Origin: G965205525 sp965205525 | GTDB lineage: Bacteria; Pseudomonadota; Gammaproteobacteria; JABABF01 | Length of the DNA stretch: 64,000 bases | Assembly: GCA_965205525.1 (NCBI GenBank) | Contig: OZ242171.1 | Location: 1,922,001 to 1,986,000, forward strand | Direction of reading: 5' to 3' | Part shown: piece by piece, positions 25,009 through 34,650 of the stretch | How positions within the stretch are numbered: position 1 is the stretch's first letter | Layout of the letters: every line of letters begins with the position of its first letter | The notes under the pieces: generated by a model | The model's database searches: none | Told to the model about the DNA's origin: nothing | Seen by the model: only the letters and a program-made list of their open reading frames with translations | Program-made: the position numbers and the translations under genes

Positions 25009-26697
25009 CTATCGGTTTTCCTTTTCTTCCAGCCCCGCCGCATCCCGTGCGGCGATATAGCCGAAGGTCATGGCGGGTCCGATGGTGGAGCCTGCGCCTG
25101 GGTAGCCGGAGCCCAGGGTCGGGGCCGCGCAGTTGCCGGTGGCGTACAGGCCGGAGATGACCGTGCCGTCTTCTCGCAGCACCCGTCCCCGCACATCGCA
25201 TCGCAGCCCGCCCTTGGTGCCGAGATCTCCGGGATAAATTGGAAAGGCATAAAAAGGCGGCTTTTCAATTGGCGCCAAAGTGGGATTGGGCTTTACCTTC
25301 GGGTCGCTGTAGTAGCGGTCATGGAGGCTCTGTCCTCTGCGGTGCGCAGGATCTTCGCCTCTTCGGGCGTGCTCGTTGAAATGCCGGATTGTCTCTGAGA
25401 GGCCGTCTTTGCTGATACCAAGCTTTTCTGCCAGTGCTTCCAGCGTGTCAGCCCGGGTGAGAAACTCCCGCAGGTCTCCCTGTATCGCCACATCCGGCAT
25501 CACCTTGCCGGGGGGAATGGGGCCGGTGGGGTATTTCCGCCGCACCCGTGCATCAAACAGCAGAAAGCAGGGGATGCTGTCCCCTCTCTCATGGGCGGCG
25601 TACTGCCCCCGCACCACGTCTTCGTAGGGTGCCGCCTCGTTGGTGAACCGCTGCCCGGCGCGATTTACAAAAATACAGCCCGGCATGGACTTGCCGATGA
25701 TCAATGCCTCCGCCCTGCCGTCTGGGCGTATGTAGGTGGGAGTCCACCAGGCGGCATGCATATGCTCCACCGCCGCTCCCGCTGCCATGCCCATGCGAAT
25801 GCCATCCCCGGTATCCCCTGGCTGCACCGCACTCCAGGTCGGGTCGGACAGTCCCTGGTGGTAGCGGCGGCGCATTTCTCCGTTGCGGGCAAAGCCCCCG
25901 GCGGCCAGCAGCACACCCCGCCGGGCGCGAATGTTCAGAAGACGACCCTCCCGCTCGGCAATCACTCCCGTTACCCGGCCGTCTTTCAGCAGCAGCTCCC
26001 GCACCTCCGTATTGCGCCATAGGGAGATGTCCCGCTCCAGCATTGACTGGCGAAGACGACCCGCCAGGGCGCGGCCGAGGGTCAGGCGCCGGTCCTGCCG
26101 TCCCCGCAGCCGATAGGGAATGTCCAGCCAGTAGCGAAGAGCAAGGCGGGTCATCAGCAGCCAGGCCCGAGGTCCCAGCTCTATCAGCTGGTGCACCTCG
26201 TCGGCGGTGGCAGCGTAACGCTGCATGCCGTAGTTAGGCTTGCGCATGGTGTTGAGCTCCTTGCCCAAGGGAGCGCTGCTGCAGGGCAGCGGGTCCAGAG
26301 AGCGCCCGCCGGGCTTGGCTCCCGGCTCTTCCGGGTAGTAGTCCATGTATCTGGGCGTTGCCCTGTAGGCGACCCGGGTGTGTTTTTCCATGTACAGAAG
26401 CATTTCCGGCGCTCGCCGCAGGTAGGTCTCGCGCCGCGCCGGGTCGGCATCGGCGGCAGCCTTCTCCAGATAGTGCCGTCCCTCCTCCTCGGAATCGTGA
26501 ATGCCCACCTCGGCACTCAGGTGATTGTCAGGTACCCAGATCACTCCTCCAGAGGTGGAGGTGGTGCCGCCCCAGAGTTCAGTTTTTTCCAGTACCAATG
26601 CCTTCAGGCCGGCGTCGCGGGCAACTATAGAGGCGGTCATGCCGCCGCCGCCGCTGCCTACTGCCAGAAAATCTGTATGGATTTCTTCAGGTTTCAA
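25009..26697 (-). CDS. 3-ketosteroid delta1-dehydrogenase-like FAD flavoprotein
   Basis: A 562-residue flavoprotein of the fumarate-reductase/KstD family. The N-terminal dinucleotide site is AVGSGGGGMTASIVARDAG, with LEKTELWGGTTSTSGGVIW after it; the C-terminal FAD motif is SGLYATGNCAA followed by GYPGAGSTIGPAMTFGYIAA. The length and the last motif favour a KstD-type enzyme that introduces a double bond into steroid ring A, but other substrates are possible. It stands alone on the minus strand, divergent from glmU. Together with the genes at 60-64 kb it hints at steroid-like compound use (inference). Confidence 0.8.
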   Translation of the reverse strand: MKPEEIHTDFLAVGSGGGGMTASIVARDAGLKALVLEKTELWGGTTSTSGGVIWVPDNHLSAEVGIHDSEEEGRHYLEKAAADADPARRETYLRRAPEMLLYMEKHTRVAYRATPRYMDYYPEEPGAKPGGRSLDPLPCSSAPLGKELNTMRKPNYGMQRYAATADEVHQLIELGPRAWLLMTRLALRYWLDIPYRLRGRQDRRLTLGRALAGRLRQSMLERDISLWRNTEVRELLLKDGRVTGVIAEREGRLLNIRARRGVLLAAGGFARNGEMRRRYHQGLSDPTWSAVQPGDTGDGIRMGMAAGAAVEHMHAAWWTPTYIRPDGRAEALIIGKSMPGCIFVNRAGQRFTNEAAPYEDVVRGQYAAHERGDSIPCFLLFDARVRRKYPTGPIPPGKVMPDVAIQGDLREFLTRADTLEALAEKLGISKDGLSETIRHFNEHARRGEDPAHRRGQSLHDRYYSDPKVKPNPTLAPIEKPPFYAFPIYPGDLGTKGGLRCDVRGRVLREDGTVISGLYATGNCAAPTLGSGYPGAGSTIGPAMTFGYIAARDAAGLEEKENR

Positions 26698-27063
26698 TTT
26701 GTTCTTTCAGTCTGTTTATCTTGTTTGGCAATTCTGCTGTCAGCAGGCATTCCTCTGCAGGCATATTGACAGCCATGCCCGAGGAAATATGCCCTCGGCG
26801 GCAAAGGGGGTTCCGGGTGCGGTCTGTGGGAGCAGGTGGGCTGGCATTTGTTAGGCGATTTGCTGGCGGCAAGAGATCTTCAGGCGGGCAGCAGGCAATC
26901 TCAGAGTGCTGTACAGCCCAGCTTTTCCGTGAGGGTCGGGGCCGACACTGACGGCTATAATAGCCGCTCCAATTGGCTAAGCCTCCCGTTGTTGCTGCAA
27001 GTGTCGCAGAATCCGGCAGAGAGCGGGGGGATATAGCCTGAATTTATGGAGTCCAAACTCAGA
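26698..27063. other. Divergent intergenic region between the KstD-like gene and glmU
   Basis: A 366-base gap with no convincing gene. It contains TATAAT at 26956-26961 on the plus strand, about 100 bases before glmU, in the sequence GGCTATAATAGCC; this is the likely -10 of the glmUS operon, though no good -35 stands 16-18 bases upstream. The short open frames through this region have no recognisable product. Confidence 0.5.
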
Positions 27064-28446
27064 ATGAGCAAGCATACCCAATCCGATGTGGTCATCCTCG
27101 CAGCTGGCGAGGGCACTCGTATGCGCTCTTCTGAGCCCAAGGTGCTGCGGCTCCTGGGCGGCAAGCCCATGCTCGGGCATGTTTTCGCCACTGTCTCGGC
27201 TCTTCCCGGCATTCGGCTTCATGTGGTGCTGCCCCCTGGGTCCGGAGGGCAGGCCATCCGCGGTCAATTTGCAGACAGCGAGGTGAACTGGGTAGAGCAG
27301 CCGGAGCCCCTCGGCACCGGTCATGCCGTGCACCTGGCGCTCGGCAGCCTGCACCCCGATGGCGTGGCGCTGATCCTGTACGGCGATGTGCCGCTGGTGC
27401 AGAGAGAAACCCTTGAAAGGCTTACCGAGCAGGCGGCGCAATCCGGCTTTGCGCTTCTTGCGACAAACCTGGCGGAACCCTTCGGTTACGGCCGTATTCT
27501 GCGGGATGCTTCCGGTGCGGTGGAGGCCATCGTGGAAGAGGCGGATGCCACTCCCGAGCAGCGCGCTGTCAAGGAGGTCAGCACCGGCGTGATGGCAGTT
27601 TCCGTCACCAATCTCTCTTGCTGGCTGCCCTATCTTGCCACAGATAATGCGCAGGGAGAGATGTACCTGACCGATTTGGTGATGCTGGCCCGGCGAAAGG
27701 GCTGCCCGGTGAGCGTTTGTGCAGTAAGCTCCCCCGAGGAGGCCCTGGGTGCCAACGACCCCGCGCAGCTGGCCGTTCTGGAGCGCGCTTTGCAGAAGCG
27801 CCTGGCCCAGCAATGGATGCAGCGGGGTGTAACCATCGCTGATCCGGCCCGCTTTGATCTGCGCGGAGAAATGGAGGCGGGGGAAGACGTATTTATTGAT
27901 ATTAATGTGCTGCTGGAAGGCCGCGTGCGCATAGGCTCCAGGGTGCGCATCGGTCCCAACTGTGTGCTTCGTGATGCAGACTTGGGCGACGATGTAACCG
28001 TGCAGGCAAACAGCGTCGTAGAGGAGGCGACTATAGGCGCAAATGCCGTGGTCGGCCCCTTTGCCCGTCTGCGGCCCGGCACGACACTGGCCCCGGGTGT
28101 GCAGGTAGGCAATTTTGTGGAGATCAAAAACACCTATGTCGGAGCAGAAAGCAAGATCAACCACCTGAGCTACGTGGGAGATGCGGAACTGGGCAAGAAA
28201 TCCAACATCGGCGCCGGCACCATCACCTGCAACTACGACGGCAAGAGCAAGCACAAAACCATCATCGGTGATCGCGTGTTCATCGGCTCCAACACTTCCT
28301 TGGTAGCACCTGTGGAAGTGGGTGATGATGCCACAGTCGGTGCCGGCTCCACCATCACAGAGAGTGTGCCGGAGAAGACTTTGGGAGTGGGACGCAGCAA
28401 GCAGCGCAATATTCCCAACTGGCGCCAGAGCAGGGATCGGCGCTGA
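27064..28446 (+). CDS. glmU: Bifunctional GlcNAc-1-P uridyltransferase / glucosamine-1-P acetyltransferase
   Basis: Makes UDP-GlcNAc, precursor of peptidoglycan and lipopolysaccharide, in the cytoplasm. About 460 residues (E. coli 456). The N-terminal pyrophosphorylase domain opens VVILAAGEGTRM and carries EQPEPLGTGHA and LYGDVPL. The C-terminal half is the left-handed beta-helix of hexapeptide repeats (GSRVRIGPN, GANAVVGPF, KSNIGAGTITCNYDG), with the acetyltransferase segment at the end. The ATG at 27064 gives the usual short N-terminus; ATG 27046 is in frame upstream. glmS starts ten bases after its stop. Confidence 0.97.
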   Translation: MSKHTQSDVVILAAGEGTRMRSSEPKVLRLLGGKPMLGHVFATVSALPGIRLHVVLPPGSGGQAIRGQFADSEVNWVEQPEPLGTGHAVHLALGSLHPDGVALILYGDVPLVQRETLERLTEQAAQSGFALLATNLAEPFGYGRILRDASGAVEAIVEEADATPEQRAVKEVSTGVMAVSVTNLSCWLPYLATDNAQGEMYLTDLVMLARRKGCPVSVCAVSSPEEALGANDPAQLAVLERALQKRLAQQWMQRGVTIADPARFDLRGEMEAGEDVFIDINVLLEGRVRIGSRVRIGPNCVLRDADLGDDVTVQANSVVEEATIGANAVVGPFARLRPGTTLAPGVQVGNFVEIKNTYVGAESKINHLSYVGDAELGKKSNIGAGTITCNYDGKSKHKTIIGDRVFIGSNTSLVAPVEVGDDATVGAGSTITESVPEKTLGVGRSKQRNIPNWRQSRDRR

Positions 28447-28456
28447 GCTGAAGTAC

Positions 28457-30283
28457 ATGTGCGGAATTGTCGCGGCAGCAGCAAGAAAACCGATTATCTC
28501 CCTGCTGGTCAGGGGACTTTTACGGCTGGAGTATCGCGGCTACGATTCCGCCGGCATTGCTGTCTTGGAAGAGGGCCATCTGCGCTGTGTCAAGCGCGCC
28601 GGCAAGATCAGCGAGTTACGCGCCGCCTTGGAAGCGGAGCCGCTGTCCGGCAGCTGCGGGATTGCCCATACCCGATGGGCCACCCATGGCATGCCCAGTG
28701 CAGAGAATGCGCACCCGCATCTATCCGGCGGCGATATCGCTCTGGTGCATAACGGCATCATTGAAAATCATGCGGCGCTGCGCGAAGAGCTGCAGGCGGC
28801 GGGCTATGAGTTTTTCTCTGCAACGGACACGGAAGCGGTGGTGCACCTGGTGCATCACTGCCGGAAGGAGACCGGCAGCTTAGGAGAGGCAGTTCGCCGC
28901 GCCGCGGGCCGGCTGGAAGGGACCTATGCCCTTGCCGTTATTGCCCGTGATGAGCCCGAGCGCATTATCGCGGCTCGCAGCGGCAGCCCCCTGGTGATCG
29001 GATTGGGAGAGGGGGAGAATTTTCTCGCTTCCGATGCCGTTGCCCTGCGCTCCTTTACGGATCGTTTCATATACCTTGAAGAAGGGGATTGCGCAGAAAT
29101 CACCCCGGACAGCTGCGTGGTCCAGGATCTTGCCGGCAAAACCGTAAAGAGGGCTACGGTGCGGGAATCCGATGCCGACGACACGGCGGACAAGGGTCGG
29201 TTCCGTCATTTCATGCAGAAGGAAATTTTTGAGCAGCCGAGTGCTGTACAGACGATTCTGCAGTGCTGCCTGGATGGCGGGCGCATATCGGCAGAGGCAT
29301 TCGGTCCGCAAACAGCGCAGCTGCTAAGCCAGGTGCAAACGGTGCACATTGCAGCCTGCGGCACCAGTTACCACGCTGGCCTGGTGGCACGCTACTGGAT
29401 TGAATCCTTGGCAAAAATTCCCTGCACCGTGGAGGTGGCGAGCGAATACCGCTACCGGGATGTGGCGGTACCGCCGGGGGCGCTGTTCGTGGTGATTTCT
29501 CAATCAGGAGAAACCGCTGATACCCTCGCTGCCCTGCGCCGGGCGCAGGCGGCCGGCTACTTGGGCAGTCTCGGTATTTGCAATGTGCATCACAGCTCTT
29601 TGGTGCGCGAGTCAAAATTGGTGCTGATGACCGAGGCCGGACAGGAAATAGGCGTTGCATCTACCAAGGCATTTACCACGCAGCTGGTGGCGCTGCTATT
29701 GCTGGCTCTGACCCTCGCCGGGCAGCAAAACGGCGGCTCTGCACCTCCTGCTTTGATGCTGATGCTGCAGGGGCTGCCCCAGCTGCTGGAGCAGACCCTG
29801 GCCTTGGATGAGGCTATACGCGAGCGAGCAGAGCGCCTGGTGGAGCGACATCATGCACTGTTCCTGGGACGGGGCGTGCACTACCCGGTCGTCATGGAGG
29901 GAGCGCTCAAGCTCAAGGAGATCTCTTATATTCATGCCGAAGCGTATCCGGCCGGAGAGCTCAAGCACGGACCGCTGGCATTAGTGGATGAGCGAATGCC
30001 GGTGGTGGCTCTTCTGCCCGACAACAGTCTGCGAGAGAAGGTGATTTCCAATTTGGAGGAGGTGCATGCCAGGGGTGGCGATATTCATATATTTGCAGAT
30101 CCAGGCATGCATCTTGACGGCTGGATGAAAGCCGCAGCGATTGAAGTGCCGGCAGCAGACGAGATGCTGTCTCCCATCGTGTATGCGCTTCCGCTGCAAC
30201 TGCTGGCCTACCATGTGGCTGTTCTCAAGGGCACAGATGTGGATCAGCCGCGCAATCTTGCTAAATCCGTAACGGTGGAATAG
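28457..30283 (+). CDS. glmS: Glutamine-fructose-6-phosphate aminotransferase
   Basis: Makes glucosamine-6-phosphate from fructose-6-phosphate and glutamine, the entry to the amino-sugar pathway. About 608 residues (E. coli 609). The mature N-terminal cysteine follows the initiator Met (MCGIVAAA), with LRLEYRGYDSAGI, HTRWATHG and HNGIIEN in the glutaminase domain. Two SIS domains follow (ACGTSYHAGLVARYWIE; SQSGETADTLAALR; GVASTKAFTTQL), and the C-terminus PRNLAKSVTVE is canonical. It follows glmU in one operon, so UDP-GlcNAc synthesis is encoded together. Confidence 0.98.
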   Translation: MCGIVAAAARKPIISLLVRGLLRLEYRGYDSAGIAVLEEGHLRCVKRAGKISELRAALEAEPLSGSCGIAHTRWATHGMPSAENAHPHLSGGDIALVHNGIIENHAALREELQAAGYEFFSATDTEAVVHLVHHCRKETGSLGEAVRRAAGRLEGTYALAVIARDEPERIIAARSGSPLVIGLGEGENFLASDAVALRSFTDRFIYLEEGDCAEITPDSCVVQDLAGKTVKRATVRESDADDTADKGRFRHFMQKEIFEQPSAVQTILQCCLDGGRISAEAFGPQTAQLLSQVQTVHIAACGTSYHAGLVARYWIESLAKIPCTVEVASEYRYRDVAVPPGALFVVISQSGETADTLAALRRAQAAGYLGSLGICNVHHSSLVRESKLVLMTEAGQEIGVASTKAFTTQLVALLLLALTLAGQQNGGSAPPALMLMLQGLPQLLEQTLALDEAIRERAERLVERHHALFLGRGVHYPVVMEGALKLKEISYIHAEAYPAGELKHGPLALVDERMPVVALLPDNSLREKVISNLEEVHARGGDIHIFADPGMHLDGWMKAAAIEVPAADEMLSPIVYALPLQLLAYHVAVLKGTDVDQPRNLAKSVTVE

Positions 30284-30347
30284 AGGCAATGCATAAGACA
30301 TATTCATGCAGAACCCGGCTTTTTGTGTTTGACTGCTGTAATTAAAA

Positions 30348-32357
30348 ATGAAAAAGTTTCATTATCTCGCTTTGCGTCCAGCTGAGAGTGATCTGCTGGA
30401 TATTGAACTCGGCCTGCGTATCAGCATGGCCATTCTTACCGAGCACGCCGGTATTCCATTTGTTCATACACCGATTCAGACCGTTCAGGGCTTTAGCAAA
30501 AGCAAATATTCATGGGATGTTTTGGACCAGAAGTGGGCGCGGTATTTTAGCCTGCTAGCGAAAGATTTCCTTTCTCATCAGGCGGATGGCAAATGCATAT
30601 ATCTCAATGAAAACCTGCGGCATCTAAGAACTATAGTTACAGTGCGATCCCCGATACTGGATGAAATGCAGCCCCATTACTTAATTCAACCGTTACTTAA
30701 GGATTTCTACTATACAAGTAAAATCTTTAACCGGCGGCAATACGCAAATATACTGCCGCCTATTGATACACAAGAAATCCTTGCATTCGCTGCGCGGTCT
30801 CATTCTGCTTATATGCAGGCCTTTGGCCTCAAAAGTCGCGCTCCCTTTGAAGATAATATATTGCGTGCGACCTTTATGCTGAATGACGATGGACTGAAGA
30901 CCCCATTCTTTTATGAACTGCTGCTCCCGCTAGCAGATTTTGTAGAAGAGCAAGCACGTCGGATCGGCTGTAAAGCAGAAATCAAGCTATTTACATCTTT
31001 CAAAACAGATACTCCGCAAACAGCTGCTTTTGATAAGAAACATGAAGAAATTCTTACACTACTGCGTTCTCGTCCCGGCATTTCTCACTGTGAGAAGCCT
31101 TTATTTGAAGAAGTCATTGATGCGGCTGTCACGGCGGATTTTCTATGGATCTCCGGGGCGCTTTATGCCCGCACCTTTATCCGAAATTTTCTATTCTTTC
31201 TTTCCCGGCCGGGGCAAATTGGCCTAGAAACAGTTAATTGCAGTGGGCAATTAAACATCAATAAATGTTTCCTAATGTGGGATGGAAAGCGTTTTACATA
31301 TGAGCGCGGGAAAATGGATGCCTACTTAGAAAATGCCGGGAAAGAAAACCTGTCCGACAACGGATATCGGAAGACGGCGGGTATATCCCGTTTACTTATA
31401 CTGCTTTCCAAGAAAAAAAGACCCCCCAAAGTAGCCCTTGGAATAGTAGACGGCATCGGCTCATATATTACGAAAGATTTTGTCTTGCAATCTGTCGCAG
31501 ACCATTATGGTTTTCCCTATGTGCATGTGCCTCCGCTTCACCTTGATCATAACCACGATGGCGAACCCGGATGGGCGCAGAAGTGGAGAGATTTTTTTAT
31601 GATCGGGGAAGGGTATCCGCATGTAAATGAAGTGTTTGAAAACAGTCCAGAGAATATTGATTATTTTTACAATTTACCGAATACTGAAGTTATGCATTCT
31701 ATGCGTTATGAATCTTCCCATCTTGTTGTGTGTTCTATGGCTGACTACTGGGTATGGCCGGTCCCCGATGATATTCTTGCAGCAAAAATATCTAAGGTAA
31801 GGGATGCATTCCAGAAAAAGCATGAGGGGATCCAAGACCAGTTTAGCGCAGGAAAACTGAATGTGGCTGTGCATGTCAGGAAACAGCATGACCGTACTCT
31901 TCCGATGCAGGTAGGGTACGGATCAATCAATGAGACATTCGCGCAGGAGCGGGTTTTTACCTACACTTTAGACAGGCTTGATGCCCTGTATAAAACAATG
32001 GAGCAATTAGGGATTCCTTTCCGTATGCACATTTATTCCGACATGTTGCGCAAAGATGCAAAGCCGCTGCTGGAGATTGGGGATATGCAGCTGCATCTCG
32101 CGGAGGAGAGCGAAGACCAGGCTCTAGATTTCCTAGAGATGTCCCGCGCAGATGTTTTCATGCTTGCACCGAGTCGCACCAGTTATCTTTCCGCTCTTTT
32201 TGCCAAGCCGAACCAGCTGCAGATAGTTACCCAAAGCTACGAGAATGATCTCATACGCTTGATGAATATTCGCAAGGCTGTCTATACAGAGGATATTGAG
32301 ACGCTGCATGATGCGCACTTCATGGAAGAGTGCCTTAAGCAGCGGAACCTCCTGTAA
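30348..32357 (+). CDS. Two-module fucosyltransferase-like glycosyltransferase
   Basis: A 669-residue protein that seems to hold two related halves. The C-terminal half has the nucleotide-sugar motif VAVHVRKQHD (near residue 508), FRMHIYSDM, and a SRADVFMLAPSRTSYLSALFA segment, patterns seen in GT11/GT23-like alpha-fucosyltransferases. The N-terminal half repeats the architecture: DIELGLRISMAILTEHAGIPFVHTP parallels DGIGSYITKDFVLQSVADHYGFPYVHVP, but its HVR-like motif is replaced, so it may be inactive. No membrane segment is apparent. It is AT-rich and is wedged between glmS and uvrD, with its stop overlapping the uvrD start by one base. Donor and acceptor unknown; the half-repeat reading is by eye. 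Confidence 0.62.
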   Translation: MKKFHYLALRPAESDLLDIELGLRISMAILTEHAGIPFVHTPIQTVQGFSKSKYSWDVLDQKWARYFSLLAKDFLSHQADGKCIYLNENLRHLRTIVTVRSPILDEMQPHYLIQPLLKDFYYTSKIFNRRQYANILPPIDTQEILAFAARSHSAYMQAFGLKSRAPFEDNILRATFMLNDDGLKTPFFYELLLPLADFVEEQARRIGCKAEIKLFTSFKTDTPQTAAFDKKHEEILTLLRSRPGISHCEKPLFEEVIDAAVTADFLWISGALYARTFIRNFLFFLSRPGQIGLETVNCSGQLNINKCFLMWDGKRFTYERGKMDAYLENAGKENLSDNGYRKTAGISRLLILLSKKKRPPKVALGIVDGIGSYITKDFVLQSVADHYGFPYVHVPPLHLDHNHDGEPGWAQKWRDFFMIGEGYPHVNEVFENSPENIDYFYNLPNTEVMHSMRYESSHLVVCSMADYWVWPVPDDILAAKISKVRDAFQKKHEGIQDQFSAGKLNVAVHVRKQHDRTLPMQVGYGSINETFAQERVFTYTLDRLDALYKTMEQLGIPFRMHIYSDMLRKDAKPLLEIGDMQLHLAEESEDQALDFLEMSRADVFMLAPSRTSYLSALFAKPNQLQIVTQSYENDLIRLMNIRKAVYTEDIETLHDAHFMEECLKQRNLL

Positions 32358-34543
32358 TGCCGACGGATGCGGATGTTACTGCCGTCTTGGAGCCTCTGAA
32401 TGAGGCGCAGCGCCAGGCGGTAACCAGCGAGGCGCCGGGGCTGCTGGTACTGGCTGGCGCCGGCAGCGGCAAGACCCGCACCCTGACCCACCGGGTAGCG
32501 TGGCTGATACGCGGCCGGGAAGTTTCTCCTCGCGCCATCCTGGCGGTCACCTTTACCAACAAAGCGGCCCGGGAGATGCGGGAGCGCATTGAGGGGCTTT
32601 TGGCGGGGAAGTCTGCCGGACTGCTGGCCGGCACCTTTCACGGTGTTGCCCACCGGTTCCTGAGAATCCACTGGCAGGATGCCGGTTTAGCGCGAGATTT
32701 TCGCATCTTAGATGCCGACGATCAGCTTCGGCTGGTAAAGCGTGTGTGCCGTGATTTGGATATTGATGTAAAGCAATGGGCCCCCAAGGACTTGCGGCAT
32801 TACATAGAAGCGCAGAAGGAAGATGGCTTGCGCCCCCAGCATATTGAGCCCCAGGAGGACAGCCCTCGGCAGAGCGCCATGCTGCGCGTTTATACCGAAT
32901 ATGAGCGTTATCGCGTGCGTGCCGAAGCACTGGACTTTTCCGATCTGCTGCTCTGCTGTCACGAGCTGTGGCAGAACTGTCCGGAGGTCTTGTCTCAATA
33001 TCGCCAGCGTTTTCAGCACATTCTGGTGGATGAATTCCAAGATACGAATGCCACTCAATATGCCTGGCTTCGCCTGCTGGGAGGGGACGGCGCCAGCATG
33101 GCGGCAGTGGGGGATGATGACCAGTCCATCTACGGCTGGCGCGGCGCGCGCATAGAAAACATTCATAATTTCAGCAAGGATTTTCCCGGCGTAGAGACGG
33201 TGCGCCTAGAGCAGAATTACCGCTCCACCGGGAATATTCTGAAAGCGGCAAACGCAGTGATCGCCCACAACGAGATGCGTCTTGGCAAGCAGCTGCGCAC
33301 AGACGCTAAGCCAGGGGCTCTGCTGCTTCTGTATGGGGCGGAGAATGAAGAGGAAGAGGCCGCATTTATTGCCGAGCGCATTGCCTCTTGGAGTGCAGCG
33401 GGAGCTCCCCTGTCCGAGGCGGCGGTGCTGTATCGGACCCATGCCCAATCGCGAGTGCTGGAGCAGGCGATGAGACGGGCAAATCTGGCGTACCGGATCT
33501 ATGGCGGCCAGCGGTTTTACGAGCGTCAGGAAATCAAACACGCTGTGGCCTACCTGCGCTTGGTTGCCAATCGGGGCGATGATGTCGCATTCCTGCGTGT
33601 TGTGAATACGCCGTCCCGGGGCATCGGCGACAGGACCGTAGAGCAGCTGCGGCAGGCGGCCCGGAGAAACGATATCGCCCTGTGGCAGGCAGCCAGGCAG
33701 CTGACGGCGGGAAGCGGAGGCAGGCGCGCGGCATCGGCGGTGGCGGAATTCCTGCGCCTTATTGAAGCGCTGGCCGGGGAAGCGGAGAAGCTCTCCCTGC
33801 CCGAACTCACGGAGTTAGTTTTGGAGCGCAGCATGCTGCCGGAGCACTATTCCCGAGAGGGGGAGTTGGCCGGTTCCACGCGGCTGGAAAACTTAGAGGA
33901 GCTGGTCAATGCCTGCAGACAATTTACACCCGGAGAGGATACGCCGGAAGACATTTCCACCTTGCAGGCTTTCCTGGATGAAGCAACGCTGGACATGAAT
34001 GAACAGGGCGACGGCGACGAGCAGGCGGTGCAGATGATGACCATGCACTCTGCCAAGGGGCTGGAATTTCCTTTGGTCTGTATTGCTGGCATGGAAGAGC
34101 AGCTGTTTCCGGGGCACCGCGCCCAAGGCGATGCGGAGGAGCTGGAAGAGGAGCGGCGGCTGTGCTATGTGGCGATCACCCGTGCTAAGCAGCAGCTGTG
34201 TATGAGTTATGCAGACAGCCGTTACCTGCATGGTGAGCGCAATATCTGCAGACCCTCCCGCTTTCTGGAGGAGATCCCGAAAGATCTTTTGCAAATGGAG
34301 GGCAGCATGGAGAGAGTGTCGTACACCGCCCGTTCTTCAGGGCGACGCGGCGGGAAAGAAATCAGCCAGGGAATAGGAAATGGTTTTTTCCTGGGGCAGC
34401 GTGTGCGCCACAGCAAATTTGGCGAGGGCATTATCCTCAATCTTGAAGGGCAGGGCGACCATGCCCGGGTGCGGGTGGACTTTAGCTCAGCAGGCAGCAA
34501 GTGGCTGGTACTTTCCTACGCCGGTCTGCAGCCGAGCGGCTAG
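32357..34543 (+). CDS. uvrD: DNA helicase II (UvrD/Rep family)
   Basis: A 728-residue superfamily 1 3'-5' helicase for nucleotide excision and mismatch repair (E. coli 720). The Q-motif LNEAQRQAVTS, Walker A AGAGSGKTRTL, LVDEFQDTN, DDDQSIYGWRGA, LEQNYRST, TMHSAKGLEFPLV and YVAITRAKQQL are all present in order. The C-terminal 70 residues hold the small Tudor-like part (GQRVRHSKFGEGIILNLEG). The ATG shares one base with the stop of the preceding glycosyltransferase (TAATG). Confidence 0.96.
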   Translation: MPTDADVTAVLEPLNEAQRQAVTSEAPGLLVLAGAGSGKTRTLTHRVAWLIRGREVSPRAILAVTFTNKAAREMRERIEGLLAGKSAGLLAGTFHGVAHRFLRIHWQDAGLARDFRILDADDQLRLVKRVCRDLDIDVKQWAPKDLRHYIEAQKEDGLRPQHIEPQEDSPRQSAMLRVYTEYERYRVRAEALDFSDLLLCCHELWQNCPEVLSQYRQRFQHILVDEFQDTNATQYAWLRLLGGDGASMAAVGDDDQSIYGWRGARIENIHNFSKDFPGVETVRLEQNYRSTGNILKAANAVIAHNEMRLGKQLRTDAKPGALLLLYGAENEEEEAAFIAERIASWSAAGAPLSEAAVLYRTHAQSRVLEQAMRRANLAYRIYGGQRFYERQEIKHAVAYLRLVANRGDDVAFLRVVNTPSRGIGDRTVEQLRQAARRNDIALWQAARQLTAGSGGRRAASAVAEFLRLIEALAGEAEKLSLPELTELVLERSMLPEHYSREGELAGSTRLENLEELVNACRQFTPGEDTPEDISTLQAFLDEATLDMNEQGDGDEQAVQMMTMHSAKGLEFPLVCIAGMEEQLFPGHRAQGDAEELEEERRLCYVAITRAKQQLCMSYADSRYLHGERNICRPSRFLEEIPKDLLQMEGSMERVSYTARSSGRRGGKEISQGIGNGFFLGQRVRHSKFGEGIILNLEGQGDHARVRVDFSSAGSKWLVLSYAGLQPSG

Positions 34544-34650
34544 GGGGGAAACCTACGTCTTTTATTTTGATGTGATAAGGATAAGGCACCTCGGCAGAGC
34601 ATGCGGCAATGAGCTTATCCTGTGTATTGAAAATGAGTTGAGAAATATAT

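Noticed and set aside
24898..25398. Plus-strand frame of 166 residues before and over the KstD-like gene
   Set aside because: Most of it is antisense to the flavoprotein gene; no ribosome site or similarity.
25704..26237. Plus-strand frame of 177 residues within the KstD-like gene
   Set aside because: Shadow of the minus-strand flavoprotein gene with no motif of its own.
28322..28456. Upstream in-frame extension of glmS
   Set aside because: It lies inside the glmU gene in another frame; the N-terminal Cys of GlmS must follow Met, as it does at 28457.
26977..28458. Long open frame (493 residues) on the minus strand
   Set aside because: Antisense to glmU, no recognisable motif, arises from codon bias.
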